A DNA stretch of 64,000 nt from Trachythela sp. YZ-2020 (Eukaryota > Cnidaria > Anthozoa > Malacalcyonacea > Clavulariidae). Below the pieces are notes generated by a model. That model searched no databases. It was given only the letters and a program-made list of their open reading frames with translations, and was not told the origin of the DNA. The position numbers and the translations under genes were made by a program. Below are positions 1-11,556 of the stretch, piece after piece; the stretch's first letter is position 1, and every line of letters begins with the position of its first letter. The stretch is from assembly GCA_016169945.1 (NCBI GenBank), contig JADLSH010000252.1:1-64000 (forward strand), read 5' to 3'.

Positions 1-1570
1 CATCAAAGACGTCTCACGCATCCGCAAAAGGAATAAACATCCTTGACTAATGTTGTATATAAGAAATTACGAAAAGTCAAAGTCCTACCTTTGAATTTGA
101 CTATTTGAGGAAAGTTTACCATGAATTTGTAAGTTTTCAGTCTTCTATACAAACCTGTTCGACAATGTAAACACACGGACACTATACACAGACACAGTCC
201 TATTTGGTTTACAAATTCAGCAACAAAAATAATGACAGGTGACTTATGTGCATATTTTAATAAGGCCAGTACATGCTGCGTCGTTATATTGCCAGACCCC
301 TTTTTACTGGTCGAGACTGCAAATACTCCAAATACTCGAGTAAGCGCTCTTAAATGTCCGCCTATATAACCGTTTCTCAATATTTTGACTAGTCCATAAT
401 CATGCCAAAATGGATGTTTGAAATCTAACATTCAAATGAGTTTATAGACATGAAGGATCATGTTTTGTAGGAATACTTCCTGCCAAGATTCGTCATGTGA
501 GGTCGCTACCGGTTGTTAAAAGTTATTCAAGGGCATTTTCCTGTCTAATTTGTAAGAAACGAAAGTGAACACAGCGGTTAATTTCGCGTGTTTTTATAAT
601 AGTTCACATTGTTGCATGGATTGTTGTGCCATGAGGGATTAGCAGGCATCTATTCACAATATCAGCAGCAGTTCTGTGGCAGCGCACCATGAGTCAAATG
701 GGCACTGCACGATACTATTCAATGGTATTATTATCTACGATATGGGAGATATATAAAATGGTGTTAATCTTTAACAAGAAGGACTTTGACTGTCATTTTC
801 GGTAATAATACTTTTAAAGCAGGTTTGTCAGTGACTTGGAGTTACTTTTCGTAACCACTGATCTATAACGCCAAAGTGAATTGTGCCTGTTATACAATGA
901 CAAGAAACTGACAAGTTAGGACGGCTATACGAAGTTAGCTTATGTTAGACCCAAAACCCCTACAAGGAATGGAGTCCACGCGTAGGTTCGGTAACGTAGC
1001 CTTGTCCGGCCTTATGTATTAATCATATTTTCAGATTTGCTTCAATTGAAACTCAACAGGCTACTCGACATGATGATCGCATAATACTTGGAGACGAAAC
1101 ACTGGGGAGGGAGCCACGGCAACAACAAATTTAGATGTATCCCAACTAATTTCGGCTATAAATATATCGGCGGATATCAAAATACACAGCAATCTTCCAC
1201 AATAATTACATTCTAAGAGAAAATAGTAAATTAATAAATTTAGAACAAAAAGGGTAGCTAGACACTAGTACTATCCCACTACTGTTTGACGTGGGAACTT
1301 TTGTCTGCTATGTTTCCATCCTGGACAGGTACGTTCCTCTTTATGCAACCTTATGGACGAATGTTCCCTGAATTCACCATATAGACTCGAGCTCCTAACG
1401 TAGTATCCACACCTGAACGACCAACGTACGACACGAGTCCGACCTCAAGCCATTCGACACCACCTGCTCCGTAGCAGCTCGGTTACATGCGCCACCACGC
1501 ACAGGGAGGATTTTGCTAAAACTAATTAAATATAATCATAATAATGTTGAACGTTTTGTCTCCGGTTCAC
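1..1570. repeat. Segmental duplication block A1 (pair of 30,838-32,540)
   Basis: This stretch aligns in the same order and orientation with 30,838-32,540, starting at the shared words ACGCATCCGCAAAAGGAAT near 15 and 30,845 and ending at GTCTCCGGTTCACAAA near 1,558 and 32,525. The two copies differ by many substitutions and small indels. Copy B also has a 496-bp MITE that A lacks. The longest open frame here (3-431, minus) is not preserved in copy B, so I see no gene. The left edge is cut by the window. Confidence 0.85.
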
Positions 1571-3432
1571 AAAATAATGACGTAATGGCTTTTAATCATT
1601 CACACGCGGTGGGCTTATGGTTCAACTGACAAACAATCAAATTAAAAGAAAGTTGTTGCAAACTATTTTTTCATTCAATACTGTCTCGATGTTACAATTG
1701 TTTTGACACAACAGTGAAGACAGTCTTATCAGTGTAATACCGAACGAATGGTCCGAACGAATGAAGAAGTCAGGACCCAAGAAAATTACTGAAGTGATTT
1801 GAAAAGTTAATCGAGATAAATTTTGGATTTATTCTGTATGAGCTAGAGAGTTCAAGGACATTTAATCTTTGTGATTTTGAATTTCACGCTATGAATATGT
1901 AGGTCGATACATACATAAATATGTTCATATCATACATTTGCTTTCATGCATTACAGATTTATGGGCAAGACATTTAGAGTACTGAATTCTTAGAAACTAA
2001 ATCATATTACAGACATAGGAGTATGAGACAGGGGTGACCTTGGAAAAAAGTGATAAAGTTTGGGTAGTTTCTCCTCAATATATGTAGATAATTTCTCAAA
2101 CCAACAGTATGCACTCTCTACAGTATACCATAGACATGAAGTGCATGCATGTTGTTCTAAGGTGTAAACATTTTGGTCTACACACCTTCATTTTGTCTGC
2201 ATAGCTATGTTATTGGTTGAATTGTTAAGTTGTATTTATAAGAATTTGCCAGGCTTTACGGTTGCCATATATATGCAGCTATCAATGTAAGGCTGACAAA
2301 GCATAGAAGCAGAACAGGGAGGACCATCAACAAAAAATATCCCCAAGGATATTTCATAAAAGTAAACCAAGCATCCTTGAGTGAAGTGACATTTTTCCAT
2401 TATTTTTCAAATGTCAAAATTTCACAACTGTTAGTGCAATACTCCACCTCTCCTGCTACAGTAGCATTATATAACTTTATACTCTAGACCTTATGTAACA
2501 TAGGGAGGGTAAGTCCATACAAATGTAAGTAACTCCTCGTAACTTAACAAATCAGGAAGCTAGTTAAGCTACAATCTTGGACATAACTGGTTGAGATTCC
2601 CTTTCCCTATATGCATACCTTTATGATAAATATCCTGTAAAATGATGTTGCGCTTCTTAATTCCCCACATCCCCCAACTCAATGTTGAGCATGTGTCATG
2701 GTAAACTGTCAAAAGTTGTTTCGGAGTTGAACACCACATTGAACTGGTGGGGAGGGGGTCACGAATTTTGTTTGTGAATGTACACTAACTTTGCAATATT
2801 GCCAGTAATTAATGGTCTCAAAGGTTATGTTCAAGATTGGAGGTTGGCTGATCAGATTGAAACACGTACATGCATAGACAATGTTACAATTATGTGAGCC
2901 TCATGTTCGTCCCTAGATAAAAGGTATGCCTTTATGTTCACAGTTTACTCATCTAAGTTTGCTTTATAAATATCAACCCTGGTATCCCAGGACATATGCC
3001 CAAGGTAATATTTCCCGCGAAGTTTTGCTCGATCGCCCATCCGCCCCCGCCTTTCAAGCCCTCGCAGTTAGCAGTTATCAAATGAAAAAATTGCTTGGAT
3101 TACTTTAAAATCCCGTCCAGTCCTCATTTTTGGCAATGTTCTGTGCAAATATTACATATAAGGCAATGTTCAAATGTTTAATAACCATACAGCATCAAAT
3201 ATAGAACAGATCTTTTTAATGAGCAGTTCTACACAAAATGAGCAAACTAAATATTGTAATTGCAGTTACTGTTTCAGTGTTTAAATGTTAAATGACATTT
3301 CGTGCAATTTGTAGTGAGTTCAGTTTCTTGCCATGGCATGTCTCTGTGTGCAGTTCTTATTCTTACTTTAAATAATAAACCATGATAATAATCGTCTCTT
3401 TTATACGAATACAAGATCTACACTTGCCCAAA
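1571..3432. repeat. Non-coding; blocks A2 and A3 of the segmental duplication in its right half
   Basis: From 1,571 to about 2,500 I see nothing recognisable, and this part has no counterpart in copy B. From about 2,555 to 3,005 it aligns with 42,695-43,045 plus 44,186-44,293. From about 3,040 it aligns with 47,915 onward and leads into the kinase gene. Copy B is broken here by two separate insertions. No supported coding region. Confidence 0.6.
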
Positions 3433-4530
3433 TTAGTAACAGCATGTACTTGGCTGGCTGGCTTGGCTTGGCTGGCTGCTTCCCACTTGGATGGAAGAAC
3501 GAATATTCTCTACGCTATCTTTCACCTCACTGGCACTTGGTCGATGGCGTGGATCATAACTTAACATGTTTTGGATCAATCGCATCATGGAGTTGGACCC
3601 CTGAAAGCTGGATGGAAATAATACTTTTTTGTTTGGATCAATTTCTGCCATGGCGTATCCAAGTCCAACTTTCCCAGTCGGCGGTGAGCAGGTCAGAAAC
3701 ACACCATACATCTTTTTCGTGTCCGTTTGAATGAAATCACGTGTTAAGATTGCGTAGAATATTCCTCCAAGTGAAAAGACATCTGCCTTCTCTGTATAGC
3801 GCTCGTGATAGAACTCTGGGGCCATCCAGTGTATAGGGCCAATACCGGAAGTCATGTAGTACATCTGTACCGATTGGGAACTACTATCGGCGTTCTTCAT
3901 GGCAAGATACTCTCGCGCCAATCCGAAATCTCCGAGCTTTAGGTCTTCTGTGGACTGGTCAGTCAATAGGACGTTGTCAGCTTTCAGGTCTCGGTGTACA
4001 ATAGGTGGGTTTAGCGAGTGTAAGTAACTTAAGGCTTCGGAAATTTGGCAGATCCATTTTAGATTCGTGTCTCGGGTGCTGCGTTTATTTAGCCGAGAGT
4101 TCAAGTCTCCGCCGGAACAGAACTCTGTTAAGATGAGGAGTTGGGACGACCATTCATAAAAATCGTTTCCCAAGATCCGTACGATTCGCTCGTGGTTTGC
4201 TTTAGCCAATGTTTTAGCCTCGCGTTTCGCTACATCAATGCTTGTCTGGTTTTCACAAATAACTTCCTTTAAGGCATACATTTTCCGGTTTGTAATGTCG
4301 TATACTTTATACACAGTGCCAAATGCTCCCCTGCCGATTTCGTCTTGAACCACAAGTTCTATATGCCCAACATTGATTTGCTTGCCTTTAGACAGTACAG
4401 GCATTATTGAAGAAATTTCTTGTTGACGCGAAGAACGGGCCGGGGTAACTTTCGTTTTAAAAGCGATGAGTATATGCGTTTCGGACTGTGATATGATACC
4501 ATCGTTCATCGCTGATTTTCCAAGAAGCAC
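3433..4530 (-). CDS. Serine/threonine protein kinase, single exon, intact
   Basis: A 365-residue protein with a complete protein kinase domain at about residues 60-345. It shows the glycine loop GRGAFGTVY (67-74), the ATP-anchoring lysine in MYALKEV (Lys88), the paired glutamate in KREAKTL (Glu104), the catalytic loop HRDLKADN (179-186), DFG (201-203) and the APE motif in WMAPEFY. It should phosphorylate Ser/Thr, but substrate and pathway are unknown. The HRDLKxDN loop fits Ser/Thr kinases, and no Tyr-kinase signature is seen. There are no introns, which suggests a retrogene or a small lineage expansion. A Ser/Gln-rich tail (about 346-362) follows. The first Met is taken as the start; Met8 or Met43 are alternatives, because the domain begins only near 57. 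A broken paralogue lies in copy B at 48,380-49,330. There is no visible signal peptide or membrane segment. Confidence 0.85.
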   Translation of the reverse strand: MLLGKSAMNDGIISQSETHILIAFKTKVTPARSSRQQEISSIMPVLSKGKQINVGHIELVVQDEIGRGAFGTVYKVYDITNRKMYALKEVICENQTSIDVAKREAKTLAKANHERIVRILGNDFYEWSSQLLILTEFCSGGDLNSRLNKRSTRDTNLKWICQISEALSYLHSLNPPIVHRDLKADNVLLTDQSTEDLKLGDFGLAREYLAMKNADSSSQSVQMYYMTSGIGPIHWMAPEFYHERYTEKADVFSLGGIFYAILTRDFIQTDTKKMYGVFLTCSPPTGKVGLGYAMAEIDPNKKVLFPSSFQGSNSMMRLIQNMLSYDPRHRPSASEVKDSVENIRSSIQVGSSQPSQASQPSTCCY

Positions 4531-5067
4531 ATGTTAATTAGCTTTACAAAGTATCATCGTCATAAGCCCAAATAGACTTCCTTTCAATTTGGTGGCGTGA
4601 GGGGGACGTATGTCCCAACTTTTTGGACATTTGTAATCATAGAAATATATGTTACATTTCGTCAGTTGGCCGGCTCCATCCCCTTATTTCGTAGTGGACT
4701 GTCGCCCCAGTATATTTCAGGGAATTAAACGAAACAATGCTACCGTAGTTCTCAGAAGTGATATGACATGTAACACAGAGTCAAAAGTTATGAAAACGTT
4801 TCTATTACGTACCAAAAATACTCCTTTAACATTCGCCATGGCCAATATAATACAAGAGAATTAAAATGCTCTTGCTTTGATGTAAAATTTCCACCGTAAA
4901 ATTATTAAAACATACCCATATTTACAACGCTGAATTCTCGCTCTCCAGCCTCTGCCATTTAAATAATCAATATCAATCCAATAGCAACATTGCATCATTT
5001 TACGCTAGCTGCCTCTAATTATGCACACTAAGGGCCATCCTCGAGCCCTGGGAACGAGGATGACTAA
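4531..5067. other. Non-coding, nothing recognised
   Basis: Upstream side of the kinase gene. No long open frame, repeat or TE signature that I can support. It has no counterpart in copy B, where a different transposon follows the kinase pseudogene. Confidence 0.4.
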
Positions 5068-6263
5068 GGGGCTGTTTACATGGAGTAAGCCGATATATGT
5101 TACCTACCAACGACTCTAGTTCTTTCCATACAGATACGGATGCTATGCGCGCTTTCCCGAGACGAATTTCACACGTGTTTACATGACACTGTTCAGACGC
5201 GGGCTTAAATAATATAAACACTGAACTTTCCAATGAACCTGAAATCATACTTTTGCGAACAAGTTTCACAGTTATAACCCAAAGAAATGATCACAGAGAC
5301 CTTTTACGATCGAAATCTGTCCAGAAAATGTCATATATTCGCATAAGCACGACAATAATTCCCAGTCCGGGTAGGCGAGCCAGCTCGGGTCATTGCGTTT
5401 AAATGGAAAATTCCAGCCCGCTTTCAGCGAGATCCCGAGTCAGTCGAGGGCGGAGTCTTGCTTAAGCGGGCCAGCTCAGTACCCATATAAACGCAAGATG
5501 AAATTTAATAGGAAATAATAACAAACGCGGGAATTCGCCAAAACCGGGCCAGCTCGCGTGGGTACCCGGGCCAGCTCGCGTGGGTACCCGGGCCAGCTCG
5601 CGTGGGTACCCGGGCCAGCTCGCGTGGGTACCCGGGCCAGCTCGCGTGGGTACCCGGGCCAGCTCGCGTGGGTACCCGGGCCAGCTCGCGTGGGTACCCG
5701 GGCGAGCTCGCGTGGGTACCCGGGCCAGCTCGGGTACAGTGGCGCCGTGGCCGGTGGGGCCAGGGGGGGCCATGGCCCCCCCTATCGTTGAGACCCGTCG
5801 GAAAATTGGAAATTTGTTATGTTGTCGGAATCTTCGTGGTCAAGCATACCTGCATATACGAGCGGGAATTTTACTTCTCTTCGTTGTTTGACAATGCGAA
5901 ACATGTTTGAATAAAAAAAATATATAGATGAAATATCGGAAATCGGACTCAGTTTACGTTTTCCAAATATAAGTTTATAGAATAGTGAATATTTAAGAGT
6001 TATATGCTTTATACGATTCCACACATGTAACATTAGCATGGATTTCCGAGCTTTGCGCCTTTACGGCTAACCCCCCCCCCTCATTTTTTCTAAGACTGAT
6101 CAAACTTATGAACATTTTCGTATGACTTTATATATTATTTATGTCGGAAAAAATTGTGTTTGTCGGGAAAATGCTGCCCTTGGCCCCCCCTAAAACATGG
6201 GACCCACGACGCCCTTGCTCGGGTACCCAGGCTTGCTCGCCCCGCGGCCATATAAACAGCCCC
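5068..6263. mobile_element. MITE-like element with terminal inverted repeats, 1.2 kb
   Basis: The left end reads GGGGCTGTTTACATGG. The right end, read on the other strand, is GGGGCTGTTTATATGG. The flanks are TAA on the left and AAA on the right, compatible with a 3-bp TWA target duplication carrying one change, as in PIF/Harbinger elements. There is no transposase inside. The interior holds a 22-bp minisatellite (5,547-5,740). A C-rich/G-rich segment near 5,740-6,210 may be a second nested element. Superfamily assignment is inference. Confidence 0.6.
5547..5740. repeat. 22-bp minisatellite, about 8.5 units
   Basis: Direct tandem copies of a 22-bp unit containing CCAGCTCGCGTGGGTACC run with almost no divergence; one late unit has GCGAGC instead of GCCAGC. 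The unit contains the palindrome GGGTACCC. Open frames in three phases across it are a by-product of the repeat (22 is not a multiple of 3, so three units restore phase) and are not genes. Confidence 0.9.
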
Positions 6264-6607
6264 AAACTAACATAGTTACTCGTATCCTAGCATTATATCT
6301 GCGTTAGCGCAGTTACAAAAAGGAATAAGCATTTTATCTGTGGATGTATAAGTGTAAGAACGCGCTTCCGAGAATTCAGGAATTATGAGACTATACGTAT
6401 ACGCGGTGACCCACAACTGAGAAACGATCCAGACTTATAAAATTGGAAGTGCTCATCGACTATACAAAGTAGAAGGTAAAAGTAGGAATAGAATACTCAC
6501 CGAATACGAAGGAGCACATTATCATTACAATACATCTCCCACTCAACTACAAGGTTATGAGCACACGTGACATATCGACTATGTTAACGCGAGACCGGAC
6601 GAATTCC
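6264..6607. other. Non-coding, nothing recognised
   Basis: Short AT-rich stretch between the MITE and the next duplicated block. No coding or repeat signal seen. Confidence 0.4.
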
Positions 6608-7036
6608 GGGTACCGTACTTAATTCGTCCGCTTCCATTTGTCGACAGGGGGAATTCGTGCGATAAGCTGTGCTTACATTGACGAATTCACCCGGTTTCAT
6701 GTGTCACGTATCAACAAGCGAACGGTGCAAATTTGATAGTGATATGGTTTCGAATTCATATAAGGTCCCTTGTGAAGAGCGCCTCAGGCTTAGAGGAGTT
6801 AGAGCAGCTAATTTGCCCATTAACCGTACGGCAAGTTTTGAAAATGAAACTTCAAAATTGAAGCTCACGCGGCCGCCGTCACGTTTTTCAAAGATTTCCC
6901 GCAAAATATAAGCATGCTATTACTTATTTCTTTTACTTTTGCTTTCGACAAAATAGTATTTGCGATATCTATTTTAATTTATACTAGAAATATATATATG
7001 TCAATATTATATTATATTAACGTTATATACATTTTA

Positions 7037-7942
7037 TTAACAGGACGTATAATGTTTTACATAGGGTAACACTTTCGATTTAAATATTTTTCTGTTCTGA
7101 TATCCCTTGTTCCCAAAGAACCTAACAGGATGTAAGAACATAACATCTTCTGAGAATTTGGGCCAAACGTATTTCACGTTAGAAAAATCCTGAAACCCGA
7201 ATATTTCCGGTAAATAGACACCTTTCGCATTCTGCCAAGATTTGAAACCGTCGAGCATACTTAAAATAGTCGGAAATGCTATTTCTAAGAACACTTTATT
7301 TTCAAAAAATATCCTGGAAAGTGTTGCGAATTCCCTACTCAACCTTCCAGGAACGTACGCAAAGTCGGCCCACGTACGAAAACACTTCGTTCTATTTTTA
7401 CCATTACGATAGTGCGTGTATAGCAGTTTTGATATCGTTATTTGGCTTAATTTTGGATTCATGTGAAAAACCGACCAATTTTTGAAAGGTTTTCTCGCAA
7501 TTCTTTAAACCATTCTCTTTTTTCCACCACATCCAATCATCTCGAACTGGTCTGCGATTCATTTCATGAGCCACGTTTTGATTAATCTCTGCTCCTTTCC
7601 AAATGTTATCCTTGTCCAATTTCGCAAAATTCCACCAGTTAACAATCATATCATCGTTAACAAACATATACCCCCTGTAACCCGGATGCAAGCGCATTAC
7701 TCTCCCCAGGCACTCGTAACTATAGTAACCACGCGGTCCGAAATCCACGGCTAAAACCTGGAACTCGGTACTGGATTTAGGTCCACAAACAGCAACGTGG
7801 GGGAATGCATCTTTATACTGAGATAAGATGAAAGGGACAGTGCTGTAGAATGGATAATGATATACCACGACCAAGAGAACATCTTGGAAGTAATTCTTGA
7901 GACATTTACCACCGCTCGTGTCCACAAAATTTCTGTATTCTC
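7037..7942 (-). pseudogene. Glycosyltransferase-like C-terminal exon, frameshifted (copy A)
   Basis: Near-identical to the intact exon at 52,113-53,020. The same acceptor (CTCTCTACAG, exon from 7,942) and the same NDDMIVNWW motif are present. The reading frame breaks near 7,421-7,430, where copy A reads TAGCAGTTTTGAT and copy B reads TAGCAACATTTTGAT, a 2-bp net loss. After the break, the second half is still open to the shared C-terminus. Either copy A lost function after the duplication or it encodes a truncated protein of about 178 residues that loses its C-terminal half. Apart from the shift, substitutions are few, so the loss looks recent. Confidence 0.8.
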
Positions 7943-9160
7943 CTGTAGAGAGAAATAAAACAAAACGTTAAAGTATGCATTTCAAGACGATCAGGAACTA
8001 TTTTAAGGGAATTATATTGCTGCCAAAAGAGCAAAAAGGGAAAAAATATAATTTTGCGGCATGTTAAATAGCAATGGAGCATTGAAAAGCTCTGTAGCTA
8101 ATCAGTTCAGTGCAGTACTGAACTGTTTAATAATCTTATACAGGGCTTTTTTACGAATTCGTCAAGAGGAGGTCAAGGAAAAGGAACCTAACTAGGAGGT
8201 GGTGAACTGCAAGAGAACGACCTTCTGGAAGGACCTGGTGTTTGTTAGTCTCTGGGGCTAGATTTCCTGCATTTTCAGAGATAATTTTTGATATATCCCA
8301 TCTGGACAGAAAGAATATTAACTATGAAAGCAATGTTTCAGTTTGGTCATGGGAATGTGTACTGTTTTAAAATTTGGGTTCCAAAGCTTATATGTTAAAA
8401 AAGCATTCATCCTGGAAGCTCGGATATTTACAACCGGGTATGTGAGAACATAGCGGATTCCAAAGTTGTCCGCCATTATGTCATGGACGGTCTTCTACGT
8501 TATGCGCATGCGCGAGTTTAGGCCGGGAGAAAACTGGTCACTATTTACCTCATTATTGGCTAATACAAATATTTTGTGTTTTAATGTTGCATCACGATTT
8601 TAACTGCCACTTTGCAATCCTTTTTCAAAAATTTCTTTTATACTCGGGTCATCGAAAAGTACAGAGTCTTCAAAACAAGATAAATGAAAATTTTCAAGAG
8701 AAAAAATCAAGGAGAAGTCAACAGGAGAAAAAACAGTCGAATGACCGGGAAAAGGACACAATTTTAAAGTTTTGAAGCATTTTAAACGGTAAGTGTCTAT
8801 TTTGCGTACTTGCTATTAGCGTGCATGCAGTTTAGTTTGTGGATATTTGGCAAAGGCGTATTGAATAATCTCAAAAACTTCATTTCAAAATTAAAGTTTG
8901 TGAAAATATTATATTCTTTGACGTTTTTGTGAAATGTCTGAGGTTGAATTTTACAGCAAATCAAAGCTAAAAGAGTAGATAATAATAATACACCTAATTT
9001 ATATAGTTGAGCAATTCATCATTTTATAGTTAAAATACAAATCTTATGACTATTTTACCATCATTTTTTTAAATGTAAAAGAAATTCACCATGTTGCGTG
9101 TTACCATGGTTCCATGGTTACTTCATGTTATAATAATTTTTGGGAAGTATAATTGCTTAG
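7943..9160. other. Intron or intergenic, duplicated, no gene recognised
   Basis: On the minus strand this precedes the glycosyltransferase-like exon, so it is probably intronic. It is shared with 53,021-54,120 but no open frame is conserved between the copies. Confidence 0.4.
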
Positions 9161-9164
9161 TTCG

Positions 9165-9705
9165 AATGGACGAGGGGATACATCATTTGGTTCAACCCAC
9201 CGTTTAGCAAGAGTGTTAGCACAAACATAGGACGTAATTTCCTTAGTCTAATTGACAAACATTTTCTACCGCACCACAAGATACTTAAATTTTTTAACAG
9301 AAATACAGTTAAAGTAAGTTATAGCTGCATGAACAATATCAAGTCAGTAATCACTAAACACAATGCATATGCAGCATATCTAGGAATAACAAGCCACAGG
9401 AGAGGGACACTACCAATTGCAGTTGTAGAGAAAACAGCATTTGACCGCTTCGAAAACAATGCATGACTAGGGACATAGTATACAAAGCAACAGTCACAGC
9501 AAGCAACACAAACACGACCAAAAATTACATTGGCATGACTGCAACCACATTCAAAGAGCGATTGGCCAACCACACTAAATCTTTTCAGCATAAAAAGCAT
9601 GCAAATGACACGGAACTTTCGAAATATATTTGGACATTGAAAGAAAACAATAAGGATTTCAGTTCTGGAATTGCTTTCTTATATAGTATATTTTGTTCAG
9701 TTTAG
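9165..9705 (+). mobile_element. Penelope-like element fragment (RT tail and GIY-YIG endonuclease), broken
   Basis: Conceptual translation gives a [10 protein letters not shown] tract and an [13 protein letters not shown] tract, typical of the end of the Penelope-like RT. This is followed after a frame break by a GIY-YIG-type domain (NYIGMTATTFKERLANH, then TELSKYIW). Frameshifts near 9,370-9,440 break the reading frame. The fragment stops abruptly near 9,670, where the paralogue at 54,125-54,825 continues. It was present before the segmental duplication. Confidence 0.75.
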
Positions 9706-9857
9706 ATTTTATTAGTTAAAGTAAATATTTTCATATGGTGGTACCGTAGTTGCTCGTATTTCTATTTGTAGTTCAGATTAGCATGGAAGTGTCTGAGAAT
9801 GGGGAACCAACCCAACCTGTTTCCCCGGGTTTCACCTCCGTCACGCCCCCCCCCCTA

Positions 9858-10661
9858 ACAGCTCAGTGCTCAGGCGAAACCCTGTTACTGTCTGGTCATG
9901 TGGCATCCCAGATATAGTGCATATTAATGTACTTTCTATATATATGCCTTTTTACTCATATTATTTTCGATGCTTTTTCATTTATTAATGACCCAATTTG
10001 TATGCAAAATTCAGTTTGTAAAAATAATTCAAGCTTTATGTGTGAAATTTTCACAGCATTATAATATTTATAGTTAACGAAATTGGAACAGTCGTTGTCG
10101 CGTTTGTATCGATCTAAAAATATGTGATCGTATTGTATTGAATATTAAATATATTTAAACCGTGTTTAAATCAGTGGTATATAAATTTAACCGTTCTCCG
10201 TAGGGCAGAATCGAACAATTAGTTGGTAAACAGCTACAGTAAGACGATTCGATCCGTTCCGTATGACTGCATCTTTAATCTTTATATGTGTAGTCTGTAG
10301 ACGATAATATGCGACATAGCTTATTTTATTAATAATTCCAAGGATATAAAACTAATGGTTATGACTAAAACACCGTCGTTCGATGCAGCGTCCTTTAGAC
10401 GGATCTTTTAAATGATAGTGATTCGTTCACAATGCTGTAGCAGATATTAATATCCTCGTTTGAAGGATTTGAAATTTGTAATTGTGTTGTTTACAATTAA
10501 AACTTAGCAAGTATACTTGAAGAAAATTCATTAACGAATAACGGCTTTGCTGCCCGACATCTCCGTTCAGTTAAAAGCTAGCAGCATTCGACTTTGCGTA
10601 AACACTATATTTAGAACTCTAATTTTATTCGGTTAAGAAATAGTCTAAGTCTGAATTATCA
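9858..10661. other. Duplicated non-coding segment left of the MULE
   Basis: Aligns with 57,050-57,862. It lies in the probable intron of the minus-strand glycosyltransferase-like gene. No coding region conserved between the two copies. Confidence 0.45.
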
Positions 10662-10671
10662 GGAAAATCAT
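10662..10671. other. Target-site duplication, left copy
   Basis: GGAAAATCAT directly before the element end GGCTATC. The same 10 bp follows the right end at 20,564-20,573. Copy B has a single similar site, GGAAATCTT at 57,863-57,871. Confidence 0.9.
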
Positions 10672-11556
10672 GGCTATCTTTAAAAGCAGGAACGGGGAAT
10701 CTGGGAACGGAACGGGGAACGGAACGGGGAACTTTAAAAACAGGAACGCGAAAAGCCGGAATCTTTAAAAACAGGAACGCGAAAAGCCGGAATCTTTAAA
10801 AACAGGAACGCGAAAAGCCGGAATCTTTAAAAACAGGAACGCGAAAAGCCGGAATCTTTAAAAACAGGAACGCGAAAAGCCGGAATCTTTAAAAACAGGA
10901 ACGCGAAAAGCCGGAATCTTTAAAAACAGGAACGCGAAAAGCCGGAATCTTTAAAAACAGGAACGCGAAAAGCCGGAATCTTTAGGAATCGGGCAACGGG
11001 GAATCGGGCAGTGGGAAAATCGGGCGACGGGGGGAGTGAGGGAAACGGGGAGCGGGAGAATACCGTATTCCCCCTTTTAAAGATCTTTAAAACCCGTATA
11101 AATACTAAAATCGGTAGGCTCTAGCCATTGCCGAATGCCGCCGAAAATTGCCGTTGGAAAACGGGAATATATCTGGTTTCATGCGCGCATATATTGGCAG
11201 AAAGCGTACGACATTATCTACATTTCGGTGGTATTTATATTTTTTCTAGCTACAATATTGAGCGAGAAATCATTGCCTAAACGAGGGTGTCGAATTGCCG
11301 TCGATATAGTGAATATTATATTCTAGTTGGAATTTATTTGTCTGGTTTCATGCGCGCGTTTCAACCGCTTATATTAACTCGCATATTGACAGAAAGCTTA
11401 TGAAAATATCTACACTTTGGTGCCATTTATATTCTCGTAGCTACGACAGTGAGCGAAAAATCATTGCCTCGTTCAAGCAATGCGCATTTGAGATGGTTTG
11501 ATTGACATGTTTACGCCCATGTCACATTGGCGGCATTTGGCGCAAGTTAGCAATGT
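10672..11556 (+). repeat. Left long terminal inverted repeat of the MULE
   Basis: An 885-bp inverted match to 19,748-20,563. It is nearly identical over the non-satellite part: I see about one substitution (CCCCC versus CCCCA near 11,075), a repeated 11-12 bp GGAACGGGGAAC word, and two extra 31-bp units. A 63-codon open frame inside it is identical in both TIRs, which reflects TIR identity and is not evidence for a gene. Confidence 0.92.
10732..10983 (+). repeat. 31-bp subterminal tandem repeat, 8 units
   Basis: Eight head-to-tail 31-bp units containing CAGGAACGCGAAAAGCC lie about 60 bp from the element end. The right TIR has six units. Subterminal repeats of this kind are often transposase-binding sites in Mutator and related elements; that role here is inference. 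Confidence 0.9.

Larger units (their letters stand above)
6608..10661. repeat. Segmental duplication block A4 (pair of 51,690-57,862)
   Basis: Collinear with 51,690-57,862, beginning at GGGTACCGTACTTAATTCGT in both and running to the MULE insertion site. It holds the glycosyltransferase-like C-terminal exon and a Penelope-like fragment. Copy B has about 2.3 kb extra near 54,650-57,050, where A has only about 200 unrelated bases (9,665-9,858). Copy A has about 100 bp (8,840-8,930) that B lacks. Confidence 0.9.

Noticed and set aside
3..431. 142-codon open frame on the minus strand at the window start
   Set aside because: The duplicate at 30,838-31,310 breaks it with indels not in multiples of three, and no motif is recognisable.
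5462..5910. Several overlapping 77-103 codon frames with GTRASSRGYPG-like repeats
   Set aside because: They are produced by the 22-bp minisatellite, which is open in several frames at once.
10732..10983. Regular direct repeats that could suggest a CRISPR array
   Set aside because: Units are directly adjacent with no spacers, and the genome is eukaryotic.
11135..11326. A 63-codon open frame present identically at 11,135-11,326 (+) and 19,978-20,169 (-)
   Set aside because: It lies wholly inside the two TIRs. Identity follows from the TIRs being almost identical, and no domain or codon signal supports a protein.
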